A DNA stretch of 64,000 nucleotides from Tenrec ecaudatus (GCF_050624435.1 NC_134536.1:127914758-127978757), one strand, 5' to 3'. Shown: positions 10,366 to 21,754, numbered from the stretch's first letter. Numbers and translations are program-made. Notes: generated by a model not told the origin, from the letters alone.

Positions 10366-13127
10366 GGGTGCTGACACCTGTTTGCTGTATAACGGAGTGA
10401 GGACCTAGGTGAAGGCCAGGGGCGGTGGAAGGGCAGGAGGGGACAGGCTTGGGGTCACGAGCTGCTTAGAAACAAGGGGGAGGGAGACTTGGGGTGTCTG
10501 TGGCCAGCCCCTTAAGCCCCAGGAGTCCTAGTAGGGACCAGGAGGTATTTGTGTCCAGCTTCGAAAGGGCCCAGCTCTCAGTCATGTGGACAGTCCCATC
10601 TTGGGTTCTCACATTCTAGGATTCCGGAGCACTTCTTAAGAAGCTGGTCCCCTAAAGAGGGGGCTGATCTGTCCATAGAATCAGAGTTCTGGGGTACACG
10701 GTAGACCCACCGAGGCCTCATGAGTTAGACTTCGGTCTCAGGACACAATGAGTGTTGGGATATGGCTCCTGTCCCTCCCAGCAGTGATCACTCCACTGAC
10801 CCCACTCTCACTTGGGGACCTGTCAGGGTAGCCACGGGTGGTGGGATGGGCAGGGGTGGGCAGCCGTGTAGGGGTCACTCCCTCGGGGCAGGTCTGTCCT
10901 GGTTGACACCATCCCTTCTTTTCTGTGGAGGAAGGGCTGCTGGGGTGTCAGCCCTTAACTCAGCCAGCTGCTTACCAGAAGATGGCAGCTCTGAGTCTAC
11001 CTGGAAGCTACTCAGAAGAAAGGCCTGGGGATCTCCGTCTGAAGCAGTCCCAGGGGAGCTGAGAACCCCAATATGATCCTGATCAAGCCCCGTTCCCTCT
11101 GTGTTCCCTCCCGGGTGCACAGGTCTGAGCGCAGCTGACATGAGGCTCATTCTAGCTCCCTGGGCTGGTCCCGATCTCTGGACTAATGCTGCACCCACAC
11201 AGTACTTGCACACCCTGTTCTGTGCCTGTGGGCCTGTTGTGTGCATCTGCCTTGGTGCCCCGTGTGAGACGTGACAGGCCTGCATGTGTCACGTAGTGAC
11301 AGGATGCCGCGTGCAGGAGGAGCGCCGGCCTCGCCCTGTCTCCCCAGGAACGCAGGCGGCGCTCTCCTGAGCATTGGACAATGGCCACCTTGTGTGAGTG
11401 AGAAGGAGAAGCGGCCACTTGGAATTACTGATGTGGGCAGGGTCCCCATGGGCCTGGAAAGAGCCCAGCAGCAGGGGGCCAAGAGGCCTATGCCAAGGGC
11501 TGGGGTGGCTGGCAGGCGGGTTCTGGGGGTGTGGCCCGTGAGGACTGTGGGTACCCTGGACAGGGGGATGACAGCAGCGGAGACAGTCAGGGAGACTTAA
11601 GGAGCAGGGAGGCCGTCTGGGCAGGTAGTCAGTGCGCTTAGAGGGGCCTGGCACTGGGCAGGGAGCCCCTGAGAAGGAGCTGGCTCTACTTCCAGGCAGA
11701 ATGGGCCTCTCTTCCTTCCTCCTGAGGACCCCTGGCTCGGGAAGCAGCGCCGTGAACCTTTGCTGGGGACTTAGCTGGGGCTCTTTCCCGAGGACGCCCA
11801 TGCACCGAACTTCCTGGCTGTGCCTAGTCTCTTTTACCACCGCTGAAGCCCCTGGGGGAGGAATGAAGTGGGGGCCTGCACTGGCACCTATTGGACCCCC
11901 ATCTTCTTGGCTGTATCTCTATTCCAGCCCTGCTGGGGACTGCCCCCACCTAAGCATGCAGGGCTGTGTACAGGTGCACTCACCCGTGTCCTCACAGACA
12001 GTAGGTCGCCTGGACGCCTGGGGACCGCTCAGCACCTAGGACGGAGGCCCAGGATACGAGAAGACAGCTTGAGACATGCGCCCTACTGTTCTTCAATTGC
12101 TGCCTCGCCCCCCTCCACCCGGCCCCCATCCCAGCCAACTCCATGAAACATCTCACATCGCTGGTTCCCCCATCCAAACCCCACCCCACATCCTACCCCT
12201 ATCCTCACCTGCTCCGCAGAGCACTTCCAAAATGATCTCGCTGCACCTAGGCCCAGGACCCGCCCAGGTGCCACTCTGGGGTAGGGGGTAAGGTGGGGTG
12301 ACCGAGATAGAGGCCCTCTCCCAGGAGGGGTCTAAGTCTGGAGGCTCGAATGAGGCATGGGTGTGAGTGTGGCATGGAAGAATGCCCCCCCACTTCCTGT
12401 GGTCTCCCAGCCTGCACAGAAACCCCATGACCTGGGACGTGTCTCCTTGCCAGGGGTCTGGCTGGGCCTTAGGTCCAAGAGTCCGGGAGACAGCGGGCTC
12501 CTTGGTCTTGTTTCTCTGGGTGCAGCACACGCCTATGGCAACCCGAACCTTGAGTGTTGTACGCATGCAGGGCTGGGCCTTGTAGTATCAGGGCCATTTC
12601 ATGGAGGCTCACGGGCATTCATAGAGGAAGGGCATTCTTCCTCTCTCCCCACATCTTAATGGTGGACTAGATGGTGGGACCAGGTCACTAAGGAAAGGCG
12701 TGGAGAGACTCTGCCGCTAAGCGTACAACCGTATGAAGACCCCCTGCCCCATACACGCATGCACATAGACGAAAGAGACCTGTGTAAGGGGCAGCAGTGT
12801 CCTGAGGTTACCGAGGATAGTGCCTTGTGGTCAGGGTCCTGTGTTTGCTTGGCCCTACTGCCTCCCCTCGGTTTTAAGTGTTTTCTGCACAAAAAGACAG
12901 ATGACCCCTCGGGGCAGGTGGAGGGGTGGAGGGCCTTTCCTGGAGGACAGAGCTTTGGGGACAAGCCTGAGTGGGGTGTTGCTTCTTGTGCTCTGAGCCT
13001 CAGGCAGGAGGGGACCTGAGCTGGTGCTCTGGAGGGCCTCTGTGCCGGGCTGGGGACGGAGGTCGAGGGGGTCTCAGAGGGCCAGGGCCAGAACCAGTGG
13101 ACAGAAAGAGGGGTGCAGACAAGTGAC
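10366..13127. other. Unique GC-rich sequence, no gene seen
   Basis: No repeat or coding exon was recognised. Frames up to about 180 codons occur on both strands without motifs, and several overlap each other, so I do not call them genes. Confidence 0.5.
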
Positions 13128-13178
13128 TTTTGGGTTAGCAGCTGAGTATTTTAACCACGGTACCCCCACAGCTCTATC
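13128..13178 (-). repeat. AfroSINE head fragment
   Basis: 'cttttgggttagcagctgag' followed by 'ttttaaccacggtaccccca' is the antisense tRNA-like head, which reads 'ttaaccactgcgccaccagg' in better copies. Confidence 0.55.
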
Positions 13179-13364
13179 CAAAGGTCATAAACAGCCCCAC
13201 CCCCACCCCCTGAGTCTGTTCCCACTCACAGAGGCCTCCATGGAGAGTGTTCGAGACTGCACGTCTCACCACACTGTCAGTGGCTCACACCCCCTCGCTG
13301 CTCTGAGGGGGGAAGACGGGGCTGGTGCCTCCTGTCAAGAAGTGCTAAAGGCTCAGAAACCCAA

Positions 13365-13555
13365 AGGGGGGAAGTTCGACTCTAGTTTCCGGGCTCACCA
13401 AGGTCAGAATTGACTTGACGGCCGTGAACATCTGAGACACCTTGACGGGAGCAGACAGCCTCATCCTTTTCCTTCTGGGCGCCACCGGGGTTTGAACTGC
13501 CAACCTGCTGGCTGGCCACCCAATACCCCACCCCCAGAACCACCAGGGCCCCTTC
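13365..13555 (-). repeat. AfroSINE-type SINE, diverged
   Basis: Antisense: 'gacttgacggccgtgaac', 'gacgggagcagacagcctca', 'gtttgaactgccaacctgct'. It is directly followed by a second copy in the same orientation. Confidence 0.65.
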
Positions 13556-13561
13556 CACTGG

Positions 13562-13710
13562 AAGCAAACCCAAACCAAACTCAACTGGCACTGAGTCGAT
13601 GCCGACTCATAGTGACCCTATAGGACAGGGTAGACCTGCCTCTGTGGGTGTCTGAGATGCCCACTCTTTAGAGGATTCGAAACCCCCAACAGCTGGTGGT
13701 GTGTTTTCAA
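13562..13710 (-). repeat. AfroSINE-type SINE, head truncated
   Basis: Antisense: 'aaacccaaaccaaactcaac', 'tgagtcgatgccgactcata', 'ccctataggacagggtagac', 'acagctggtggtgtgttttc'. The head is lost where the neighbouring mariner begins. Confidence 0.8.
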
Positions 13711-14200
13711 GCCTTTCCTGAGGACTGTTGCGTTCTTCGATCAACCCACTTCAAAACGACCACGTGCTTCCGGAGGCACTTGGGTGGTGGTCCTTTGAGA
13801 TATTCTTTGAGTTTGGGGAACACAAAGAAGTCTGAAGGGGCAGGGTCCAGGCTGTCGGGTGGACGGGGAAAGGTTTCCCAGTAAAATTCTCCCAGGACGG
13901 CCCTCGGCCCCACCGAAGAATAAGCAGGTCCCTTTGTGAGGGGGAGGGAGTTCATGGTGCCGCTTTCTGATCTTTTACTCGCCCGTCTGTTTCATGGTTC
14001 TTAGACCGTCTTCCTAAGAAGCCACCAGGATCATCCGTGTCTTTAAAGAACACCTACCAAGAAAATCTACTTTTGGAATTCCCAAAAGAGCAGTCGCCAT
14101 AACCTTTGAACTGACCTTGGCGCTGTGAATGGAATTGACCCAGCAACCCCGCCGGGAAGCACAGTTTAGATTGACTTTTCCCCCCTCCTTTGGCTAAAGG
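13711..14200 (-). pseudogene. Decayed mariner transposase fragment
   Basis: On the minus strand a broken frame at 13707-13955 contains 'DPAPSDFFVFPKLKEYLKG', which matches the C-terminal catalytic block of mariner transposases (SPDLAPSD followed by a phenylalanine-rich FPxLKxxLxG). Further upstream in the element, near 14110-14050, another frame shows 'KVMATALLGIPKVDFLG', resembling the first catalytic strand. Stops and frameshifts separate the pieces, so it cannot encode an active enzyme. No terminal inverted repeats were identified. The family is probably an old mammalian mariner, but the subfamily is not determined. Confidence 0.72.
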
Positions 14201-14318
14201 TGCCCTAAGGAGACTAAGACTAGTGTATTATTGAGAGAACTTGTCTGGAGCCACCCACTGACTGCAGAGACATGCTTCAACATGTTTTGTTTGGAATAAA
14301 CCACTGCCTGTACAACCT

Positions 14319-15088
14319 TTTTTTTAAAAAAGAATTTTATTAGGAGCTCTTACAGATATTATTACAATCCCTACTTTCAGCAGATCAAGCAGAGCTGTAC
14401 AATTGTTGCCACCATACATTTTCTTTCTTCTTGAACTCCTTGATGTCAGCTCCCCTTTTTCCCCTCCCTCCCCCACTCTACCACCTCCTGAACCCTTAAT
14501 ATATTATTATTATTAGCCATAATTTACACCATCCAATGTATCCATTCACCTGAAATTCTGATGTTTGTTCCCCTCAAGTGGAGTTATACTGTCATGGTTG
14601 CTGTCAGTCCTCCCCCCCACCCCGACCCCACCTCGCCTCTCTTCCTGTACCCTCAGGGAATCATTGCTCCCATTACTGTTTCTGAGGAGATTATCCATCT
14701 TGGATTTCATGCATGGAAAGACCTTAATTGTACTACCATATATACGCGGGTCTAACAAGATTAGTGAGGTGAAACTAAGGCCGTAGTAGTGGGAGGAGGA
14801 AATTTTAAAGAACTAGAGGAGACATGTGTTTCATCAGCGCTCTGCTGTACCCTGTGCTTATCGTCCGTTCCATGTGGCCCTTCTGTGAGGGATTGTCCAG
14901 CTGCCTTACAGGTGGGCTTTGCGTCTCCACTTTGCCTATACTCCTTCACATCTATTTGATTGCTTGTTTTTGAACTTCAGATACCTGATCCCTTCGACAC
15001 CTCATGATGACAGGCTGATGTGCTTCTTCCACGTGAGCTTTGTGGCTTCCCTGTCAGATGGCCACTTGTTTATCTTCAAAGTAGCAAC
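14319..15088 (-). mobile_element. Family P retroposon, diverged antisense copy
   Basis: The plus strand starts with a T/A-rich run and 'gaattttattaggagctctt', the reverse of an AATAAA-type 3' end. It then follows the order of the better copies: 'cctgaacccttaatatatta', 'tctgaggagattatccatct', 'ccttctgtgagggattgtcc', 'tacctgatcccttcgacacc', 'gatggccacttgtttatctt'. It is clearly more diverged than the copies at 55-63 kb, and it ends abruptly where the mariner begins. Confidence 0.82.
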
Positions 15089-15737
15089 ATTTTTTTATTT
15101 ACCCTCAAATATTTGAGGGGGTACCACCCAAAACCAGATTTTTTTCAAAGCTATGTATTTAATTTTTTTTTAACGAAACAACCTTATCACCTTCAAAGTA
15201 CTCTCCATTACACTGAATACATTTGTCACATCTGCAATTCCGTTCTTGGAAACATTTTTTCAAACCTATCTGTTTGACTCGCTGACAGCACCTCCCTCAT
15301 TTTTTCCCTTCACCTCTTTTAAGTCCTCCAACGGCTGTCCTGCCATATCCCTCTGCATTCCTGGAAGCACAAAGAAATCACAAGGAGTGAGGTCAGGTGA
15401 GAAAGGTGCATGGGGCAAGAGAGGCATGCTGTTTTTTGCCCAAAACTGGCACACTGAGATGGCTGTGTGAGCAGGTGCATTGTCATGGTGGCAAAGCCAG
15501 TTCCCCGTCTGCCACAACTCAGACCTTTTTGGTCACACAATCTTTTCAGAACTTCTACATAGAAAGCTTGATGAACAGTTTGACCTGGTGGAACGAGCTC
15601 CAAGTGCACTGTGAGTGGACATTTTCTTCCACTCGAGAAGTTGATGGATGTTCAAAAAGGTTTGTCATCAATCAACATTTCACCTTTTTTGAAATGAGAA
15701 AACCAGTCATGTGCTGGAGATTTTCCCATAGCGCTGG
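15089..15737 (-). pseudogene. Mariner transposase pseudogene, C-terminal two thirds
   Basis: The minus strand encodes two overlapping broken frames. The one at 15266-15517 carries 'HHDNAPAHTA' and 'PFSPDLTPCDFF'; the two aspartates are separated by 34 residues, the D34D spacing of mariner-family transposases. The one at 15319-15609 carries 'LELVPPGQTVHQAFYVEVLK', the block normally found just upstream. A shift near 15.52 kb puts the two in different frames. The outer end near 15105 reads 'tatttgagggggtaccacc', plausible for a mariner terminus. The element is split by a family P insertion and its N-terminal part reappears at about 16.29-16.37 kb. Non-functional. Confidence 0.82.
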
Positions 15738-16288
15738 TTTTTTTTTTGTTGTTATAAATCATTTTATTGGAGGTTCTTACAGCTCTTATAACAATCCATA
15801 CATCAATTATATCGAACACATTTGTACCTATGCCGCCATCATAATTTTCAAAACGTGTTCTTTCTACTTGAGCCCTTGGTATCAGCTCCTATTTTTCCTT
15901 CCCTCCCTCACCCTCATGAACCCTTGATAATTTATAACTTATTATTTTAATATCTTATACCATCTGCTATCTCTCTTCACCGAAGTTTCTGTTGTTCATC
16001 CCTGTGTGTGTGTGTTATATGTCGATCATTGTGAACAGTTCTCCCTCTCTCCCCCTTCTTCCCTCACCTTCCCCTTCCCCTCCTGGTATTGCTGCTCTCA
16101 TTATTGGTCCTGAGGGGTTCATCTGTCCTGGATCCCATGTGTTCAGAACTCTTATCTGTACCAGTGGCCATGCTTCAGTCTAGCCGGATTTGAAAGGTAG
16201 AACTGGGGTCATGATAGTGGGAGGGATGGGGAAACTAGAGGAATGTTGTGTGCTTCATTGGCTGACTCGCCCCTTCCTTGTCCTTGTA
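15738..16288 (-). mobile_element. Family P retroposon inserted in the mariner
   Basis: Starts with a T-run and 'aaatcattttattggaggtt', the reverse of the polyadenylated 3' end. It continues through 'gcccttggtatcagctcct', 'catgaacccttgataattta', 'ggttcatctgtcctggatcc' and 'gggtcatgatagtgggaggg'. The copy is 5' truncated. Mariner sequence is found on both sides, so this insertion is younger than the mariner. Confidence 0.85.
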
Positions 16289-16400
16289 AGCAGTGTTCAA
16301 CATCACAACAGTTTCTGCGGCATTTTTCCTGAGCAGGAAACAAAATTTCCCAGCCTCATGCTGCTTTCATAAATCGGCCATCCCCAAAACTGAGGTTCAA
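16289..16400 (-). pseudogene. Mariner transposase pseudogene, N-terminal piece
   Basis: The minus-strand translation near 16370-16290 gives 'KQHEAGKFCFLLRKNAAETV', which fits the helix-turn-helix start of mariner transposases (pattern KFCxxLGKxAxET). It lies on the far side of the family P insertion from the catalytic part. In the element's own direction it is therefore the start of the same gene. Stops are present. Confidence 0.7.
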
Positions 16401-16587
16401 GTGAAACTGCTTTTACGAAAAAAAAAAAAAAAATTCACTGTGACCCGAGAGCATCTTCCCAGGTGACGCCACTGAGTGCACGAACTCAGAGTGATTGCTC
16501 AGTGCTCGCCTAGTGGGGGAAATGATTGCTATGAAAGCTCCACCCAATGGAGCTTTTCTCCATTGATATTTTGTTTGAGGATACCCC

Positions 16588-16613
16588 TCGTGTGTGTGTG
16601 TGTGTGTGTGTGT
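16588..16613. repeat. (GT)n microsatellite
   Basis: Short GT run ending in 'tgtacacacc'. Confidence 0.9.
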
Positions 16614-17035
16614 ACACACCAACAAATGTCCCAAGAATTATGTACCACATGATACTTTAAAAATGCGATGAAACCCCATTAAAGTAAAAAACCTCAGCTT
16701 GCACAGGGCTCATATGGATATCATTGCACCGTATGACGTATTAAGCCAGAGAAGGATGAACATGGGATTCAGATGACGAGTTACCACAGGTGGGGGCCGT
16801 GGGGTGGGCTGTGCAGTCACGGTTAACTATGAGTTGTTGTCAGGGACTGCCTTTTGTTCCGGGTTTTGAGCTGATGGATATTTGTTGCTAGCTGACTAAC
16901 CAGCACAAATACGAGTGAGCTGAGCAGAAACCATTCGTGAGCATGTCGTGAAGCAAGGGTGCTGCAAGCCTGGCTCTAACTAGAAAATCAAAACAAAACC
17001 ACAGGCATCAGCGAGAAGGGCCTTGTGCTCTCCCG
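16614..17035. other. Unclassified sequence
   Basis: No repeat or gene was recognised between the microsatellite and the following SINE. Confidence 0.4.
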
Positions 17036-17039
17036 TTGG

Positions 17040-17275
17040 GAGCACGAAACAACAAAAACAACAACAACAAAGCAAAACAGACCAGCTGCCTCCTGTCAAT
17101 TCTGACTCACGGTGACCACTCCACATGTGCAGAGTAGACCGGGGCTCCCCATGATTCCCAATGGCTGAGTTTGGGGAAGCAGATCACCAGACCATTCTTG
17201 AAAGGCCCCTCTGGGTGAACTTGAACCTCCAACCTTTCCCTTAGCAGCCAAACACGAGAAAGGCTTATCCCACCC
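17040..17275 (-). repeat. AfroSINE-related SINE variant
   Basis: Starts with 'aacaacaaaaacaacaacaa' as an antisense tail. It then shows 'gtcaattctgactcacggtg', 'gcagagtagaccggggctcc', 'gggtgaacttgaacctccaa' and 'cctttcccttagcagccaaa'. The middle differs from the commoner type seen at 4.9 kb, so it may be another subfamily. Confidence 0.65.
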
Positions 17276-17464
17276 AGGATAACCCCCTCCCCCTCCCCAC
17301 ACATACACTCAAAGACAAGATCAGGAAGAAGAAGACAAGAGCCTGGCTGTCCAGCACCCTTTGGGGCCCAGTTGTCGGACTCTGGGCAAGGCTCCCTGTA
17401 TTCGTTTCCCACACTTTGTAACCAATTGTCACAGACATAGCTGCTTAAAATAGCACCTCTTTGT

Positions 17465-17535
17465 CATAATCTCTCCTATGGGGTCACTATGACTCGATGG
17501 CACTGCCTCGATGGCAGCGAGTGATTTTGGTTGTT
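17465..17535 (+). repeat. AfroSINE tail fragment
   Basis: The sense tail 'tatggggtcactatgactcg' followed by 'atggcagcgagtgattttgg' is the 3' end shared with the RTE LINE. Confidence 0.6.
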
Positions 17536-17539
17536 ATCA

Positions 17540-17960
17540 TCTTGAAGCTCCTGTCGGCCAAAAGTCTGGGTTCAATGCTCGGGGTCTCACCGATGGAAAT
17601 CAAGGTGCCAGCCGGGAAGGTGTGGAGCCGGGAAGGTGTGGAGTCCTCTTCTCGCTCTTTGCAGCTGACACCTGGTTTCCACCTGGTGAGGTCCTCGGCT
17701 CCATGTTCCCTACCACGCGGTCTCTCCCAAAGCAGGGACGTTTGCTCCTTCAGGCCATCTGGAGGGGACATCTTCGCTGCTTTGAGCCCCTCTGGCTACT
17801 TCTTGTCTTTGGCCTCACTAGGTCTTCCTTTAAAGGACCCACCTGATTACATCAGGCCCACTCAGCGACATCTCTTGTGAGTGACTCAAAGTCACTGTTC
17901 AGGAACCTTAATTACCTTTGGAAAATCCCTTCACCTTTCCTCCCTAAAGTAATCTCACCA
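17540..17960 (-). repeat. Ancient LTR-like mammalian repeat, antisense
   Basis: Carries 'cggccaaaagtctgggttca', 'aatcaaggtgccagccggga', 'acccacctgattacatcagg' and 'ctcaaagtcactgttcagg'. This is the order of the old LTR-like family also seen at 7.6 and 26.1 kb. Family name uncertain. A 14-bp unit 'gccgggaaggtgtg' is duplicated in tandem near 17610-17640. Confidence 0.5.
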
Positions 17961-18304
17961 GACGGTGAGGTGTTATGTCCAAGTCCGACTCACACCCAGG
18001 AGAAGAGGATTCCACAAAGGTGTATTCTAGGGAGTGAGACTCTTGGGATGCTATCTCGTAATTCTGCCGGCTGCATGCCTTTCCAAGCTTCCGTTTTCTC
18101 CTCCATGAAGGGAAGAGTCTATTCTCACTCTGTGGGAGTTGTGTGAAGAGCGAATGGGCTGTGGTCGGCGGAAGAGTTGCCATTCGCTCAGAGATTTCAT
18201 GAGGGTTCAGCGGACGCAGTGGTCTGTAGCTTGGCTATGTTCCCTGTCCTAGGGGGACCGACAGTCTAGTAGGTTTGAGAGAAAAGACCCACAAATAAGA
18301 CCAC

Positions 18305-18852
18305 AATGTGGTCGGCAGGATTTATATCCAGAACACTACAACTTGCTGCCAGACATCAACCAAGACCTTAATCAGTGGAGAGATATACCATGTTCATGGA
18401 TTAGAAGGCTCAACATAAGATAGATGTTAATTTTCTCCAAGTGACCTAAAAATTTAACAAAATTCCAGCAACAATTAAAAAAATAGGCAACAATGATTGA
18501 TTCTTAAATTTTATGGAATGGTGAGGGAATTGGAATAGCTTACATCATTTTGGGTGGAAAAATAAAGTAGGAGGCATTTCACTACCCAATTTTAAGACTT
18601 GGTATAAACTGTTGTCATCAAGATAGGGTGGTGTCGGAAGATAGATAGCTTCATAGATGAGTGAGAAGTTGATTCATACAAATTTGATCAATAGATACAA
18701 AGGTCGTTCAGTGGAGAAAGGATAGCCTGCTCACCAATCATGCTGGGACAATTGGTCCTTCACATGCAAAAGAACCTGTGACCTAAATATAAACATTTAC
18801 GAAAATGGACCACCTATGTAAAACATGAAACTGTTGGAAGTGAAACTACCAG
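18305..18852 (+). pseudogene. L1 ORF2 C-terminal fragment
   Basis: The sense strand contains 'tttatatccagaacactaca', 'ccatgttcatggattagaag', 'acaaaattccagcaacaatt', 'ggcatttcactacccaattt' and 'catgctgggacaattggtcc', in the order of the 3' part of mammalian L1 ORF2 downstream of the reverse transcriptase. Stops occur in every frame. It continues after the SINE at 18.86 kb with 'gaaagtcttcatgacccggg', showing the SINE was inserted later. Confidence 0.75.
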
Positions 18853-18854
18853 CA

Positions 18855-18992
18855 GTGGACTTGGGTGGCTCCATAGGGTTTTCAGTGGCTGGTCTTTCAG
18901 AAGTAAAGCACCGGGCCTTTTGTCCGAGGCCCCCTGGGTGGACGAGAACCTCCAATGTTTGGGCTAGGAGCCTAGCATGATAACCATGGGCA
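18855..18992 (-). repeat. AfroSINE-type fragment inside L1
   Basis: Antisense: 'ggtggctccatagggttttc', 'ggtggacgagaacctccaat', 'gctaggagcctagcatgata'. L1 sequence flanks it on both sides. Confidence 0.6.
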
Positions 18993-19009
18993 CAAGCCAG
19001 GGACTCCTT

Positions 19010-19250
19010 CAGAGCTGGACAAGCATGAAAGTCTTCATGACCCGGGATTGGGATTTTATAAACACTGCAAAAACATTCTGTATTAAAGGAAACACTAATA
19101 CATTAGACTAATTAATACATTAGACTAATTCATTACATATACAACTTTTAGGGGCGGGGGAATCAATGATACGATCAAGAGTGGAGAGGCAAACAGCAGA
19201 CCTAGAGTAATGTTTGTCAACTGCTTCTCTAACAAGGGGCTGGCACCCAG
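19010..19250 (+). repeat. L1 ORF2 tail, continuation
   Basis: Begins with 'gaaagtcttcatgacccggg' and ends around 'tgtttgtcaactgcttctc'. Equivalent to the L1 segment that follows the part at 18.3-18.85 kb. Confidence 0.55.
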
Positions 19251-19256
19251 CATATC

Positions 19257-19442
19257 CGAGAAAACCCCAAACCCACTGCCATGTGTCAGTTCCCACTCCT
19301 GGCGACGCTGTTTAAGAGTTTTCAGACTGGCGACCTTGATGGGAACAGACAGCTCCATCTTCCTCCTCAGAGTGACTAGTGAGTTTGAACCGCAGACCTT
19401 GTGGTTAGCAGCCCAACACTGAGCCAGAACACTCCCAGGGGG
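19257..19442 (-). repeat. AfroSINE-type SINE
   Basis: Antisense: 'aaccccaaacccactgccat', 'gaccttgatgggaacagaca', 'gagtttgaaccgcagacctt', 'gtggttagcagcccaacact'. Confidence 0.75.
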
Positions 19443-19604
19443 TTTAACAAGCCCATGGGAAAATTCCAAGATCTTTCATTTCTATGTTTCATGAGTACTT
19501 TGAAACCCCCCTTATCGAAAAACTCTCAAAACTCAAGAGGAAAAAGAAAATAAGCAGATTCCTTAGCAGAAAGGGCGAAGAAGTACTGGACCTCCACTGC
19601 GAGG

Positions 19605-19818
19605 CTCTCCCCAACACACCGCGACTGAGTCAATTCTGACTGTGGCGTCACGGCCCCTCGATAGGACAAAGCAGAATTGCTCATGTGGGTTTCCGAAACT
19701 GTAAATCTTCACAGGGGCAGAAAGCCTCATCTTTCTCCCGTTGAGTGGCTGGTGGGTTGGAACTGCTGACCTCACAGTTCACAGCGCAACGTGTAACCCG
19801 TGGTGCCACATGGAACCA
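19605..19818 (-). repeat. AfroSINE-type SINE
   Basis: Antisense: 'gactgagtcaattctgactg', 'cgataggacaaagcagaatt', 'agaaagcctcatctttctcc', 'ggttggaactgctgacctca'. Nearly complete, directly upstream of a family P copy. Confidence 0.82.
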
Positions 19819-19819
19819 T

Positions 19820-21275
19820 GACAGGGTTATCATGGTTGTGTTTTCTTTTGTTGCTTTGTCTTGTTATGTCTTGTTTTTTTGTGTGCATATTTTTATTTCT
19901 GCAGGTCTCTTTAGATAGATAGGCTGGATGAACAGTCTGGAGGAGAAAACAATGGGACTGATGGTTATCGGGGGACATGGGAGAAGGGGAAGTGGGGGAA
20001 AGGAGGTGGTGTTGACCAATTCAGGCACAAGGGAACAACAAGTAATCCAAAATTAATGGCAAGGAGGGTTTGAGAGTCTTGGTAGGGATTGATCAAGGGC
20101 AATGTAACCAAGAGGATTGACTGAAACCCAAATGAAGTCTGAGCATGATAGTGAGACAAGGGGAAAGTAAAGGAAATAGAGGAAACAACTAAGAGGCAAA
20201 AGGCATTTATAGAGGTCTAAATAAAAGCATGTACACATGTAAATATGTTTATATATGATAGGGAAATAGATCTATATGCATATACTAATAGGTTTAATAT
20301 TAAGGTAGTAGATGGACATTGGGCCTCCACTCAAGTACTTCCTCAATGCAAGAACACTTTGTTCTACTAAATTGGCATTCCATGATGCACACCTTCCTGA
20401 CCTGATTGCTGAAGACAAATGTGTACACAAGCAAATGTGGTGAAGAAAGCTGATGGTGCCCAGCTATCAAAAGATATAACATCTGGGGTCTTGAAGGCTT
20501 GAAGGTAAATACGCAGCCATCTAACTGAGAAGCAACAAAGCCCACATGGGAGAAGCACACCAGCCTGTGTGACAAGGTGTTGAAGGGATCAGGTATCTAA
20601 GAACAAAAAAATCATATCATTTAAAATGAGGGGGAGTGCAGACTGGGGACGCAAAGCCCATCTGTAGGCAACTGGACATCCTCTTATAGAAAGGTCTCGG
20701 GGAGGAGATGAGCCAGTCAGGGTGCAGTGTAGCAACAATGAAACATTCAACTTTCCTCTAGTTCTTAAATGCTTCCTCCCCTCCTACTATCATGATCCCA
20801 ATTCTACCTTACAAATCTTGCTAGACCAGAGCATGTACACTGGTACAGATAGGAACTGGAAACACAGGGAATTCAGGACAGATGATCCCTTCAGGACCAG
20901 TGGTGAATGTGGCGATACAGGAGGGTGGAGGGAAGGTGGGATAGAAAGGGGGAACCGATTATAAGGATCTACATATAATCTCCTCCCTGGGGGATGAACA
21001 ACAGAAAAGTGGGTGAAGGGAAACGGTCGGACAGTGTAAGAAATGACAAAATCATAATAATTTATAAAGTATCAAGGGTTCTTGGGGGAGAGGGGAGTGG
21101 GGAGGGAGAGGGAAAAACGAGGAGCTGATACCAAGGGCTCAAGTAGAAAACCAATGTTTTGAGAATGATGATGGCAATAAATGTACAAATGTGCTTGACA
21201 TACAATGGATGGATGGATGGATTGTGATAAGAGTTGTATGAGCCCCCAATAAAATGATTTAAAGAAATAAAAAGA
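19820..21275 (+). mobile_element. Family P retroposon, long sense copy
   Basis: Sense order is 'tgtgttttcttttgttgctt', 'ggaggagaaaacaatgggac', 'ggcatttatagaggtctaaa', 'ggcctccactcaagtacttc', 'gaagaaagctgatggtgccc', 'agaagcacaccagcctgtg', 'atgtacactggtacagatag' and 'gagcccccaataaaatgatt' followed by A-rich sequence. This is one of the most complete copies in the window. It holds no long frame, so it is either a 3' non-coding part of a LINE or a non-autonomous retroposon. Confidence 0.88.
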
Positions 21276-21392
21276 AAACATGCAGTATTATTGACTACTG
21301 CTTGAAGCCACGTTGATGTACTATTATACACCTATTGGAATTTTAAAGTTATTTATATTCTTGGGTAGACTTTAGTGGGTTCGTCCACAAAA

Positions 21393-21503
21393 CGAAGCCT
21401 GATGGTGTTGTGTTACCCCTTGGGCTGCTAATGGAAAGGTCGGAATTCAAAACCACCAGTCGCTCCTCGGCGGGGAAAGACTGGGGTTTCCACCCCCAGC
21501 CCA
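21393..21503 (+). repeat. AfroSINE head, 3' part missing
   Basis: The sense head 'cttgggctgctaatggaaag' with B-box-like 'cggaattcaaaaccaccagt' runs into 'gaaagactggggtttccacc'. A second copy follows in the same direction. Confidence 0.7.
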
Positions 21504-21504
21504 G

Positions 21505-21718
21505 AGTTCTGATAGCATAGTGGGTACCGCTCATCTGTGATTGGCAGTTCAAAACCACCAGCCCGCCACACCAAGGGAGAAAGACAAGGCTTTCTACTCC
21601 CACAAAGAGTTACAGTCTCAGAATCCCCAGGCACAGGTATACCCTGCTCCATAGGGCCTCAGCCAATCAGCGACGACCTAATGGCAGTGAGTTTTTTAAT
21701 GAAAAAAAAAAAAAAAAA
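21505..21718 (+). repeat. AfroSINE-type SINE, complete
   Basis: Sense copy with head 'ggcagttcaaaaccaccagc', centre 'agacaaggctttctactccc', 'aaagagttacagtctcagaa', tail 'ctaatggcagtgagtttttt' and an A-run. It sits in tandem with the truncated copy before it. Confidence 0.85.
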
Positions 21719-21754
21719 GCCCTAGGCACATCCTGGCTAGGATGTGGCGGGATG

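Noticed and set aside
15397..15927. 176-codon plus-strand frame
   Set aside because: It runs antisense to the mariner transposase and on into antisense retroposon sequence.
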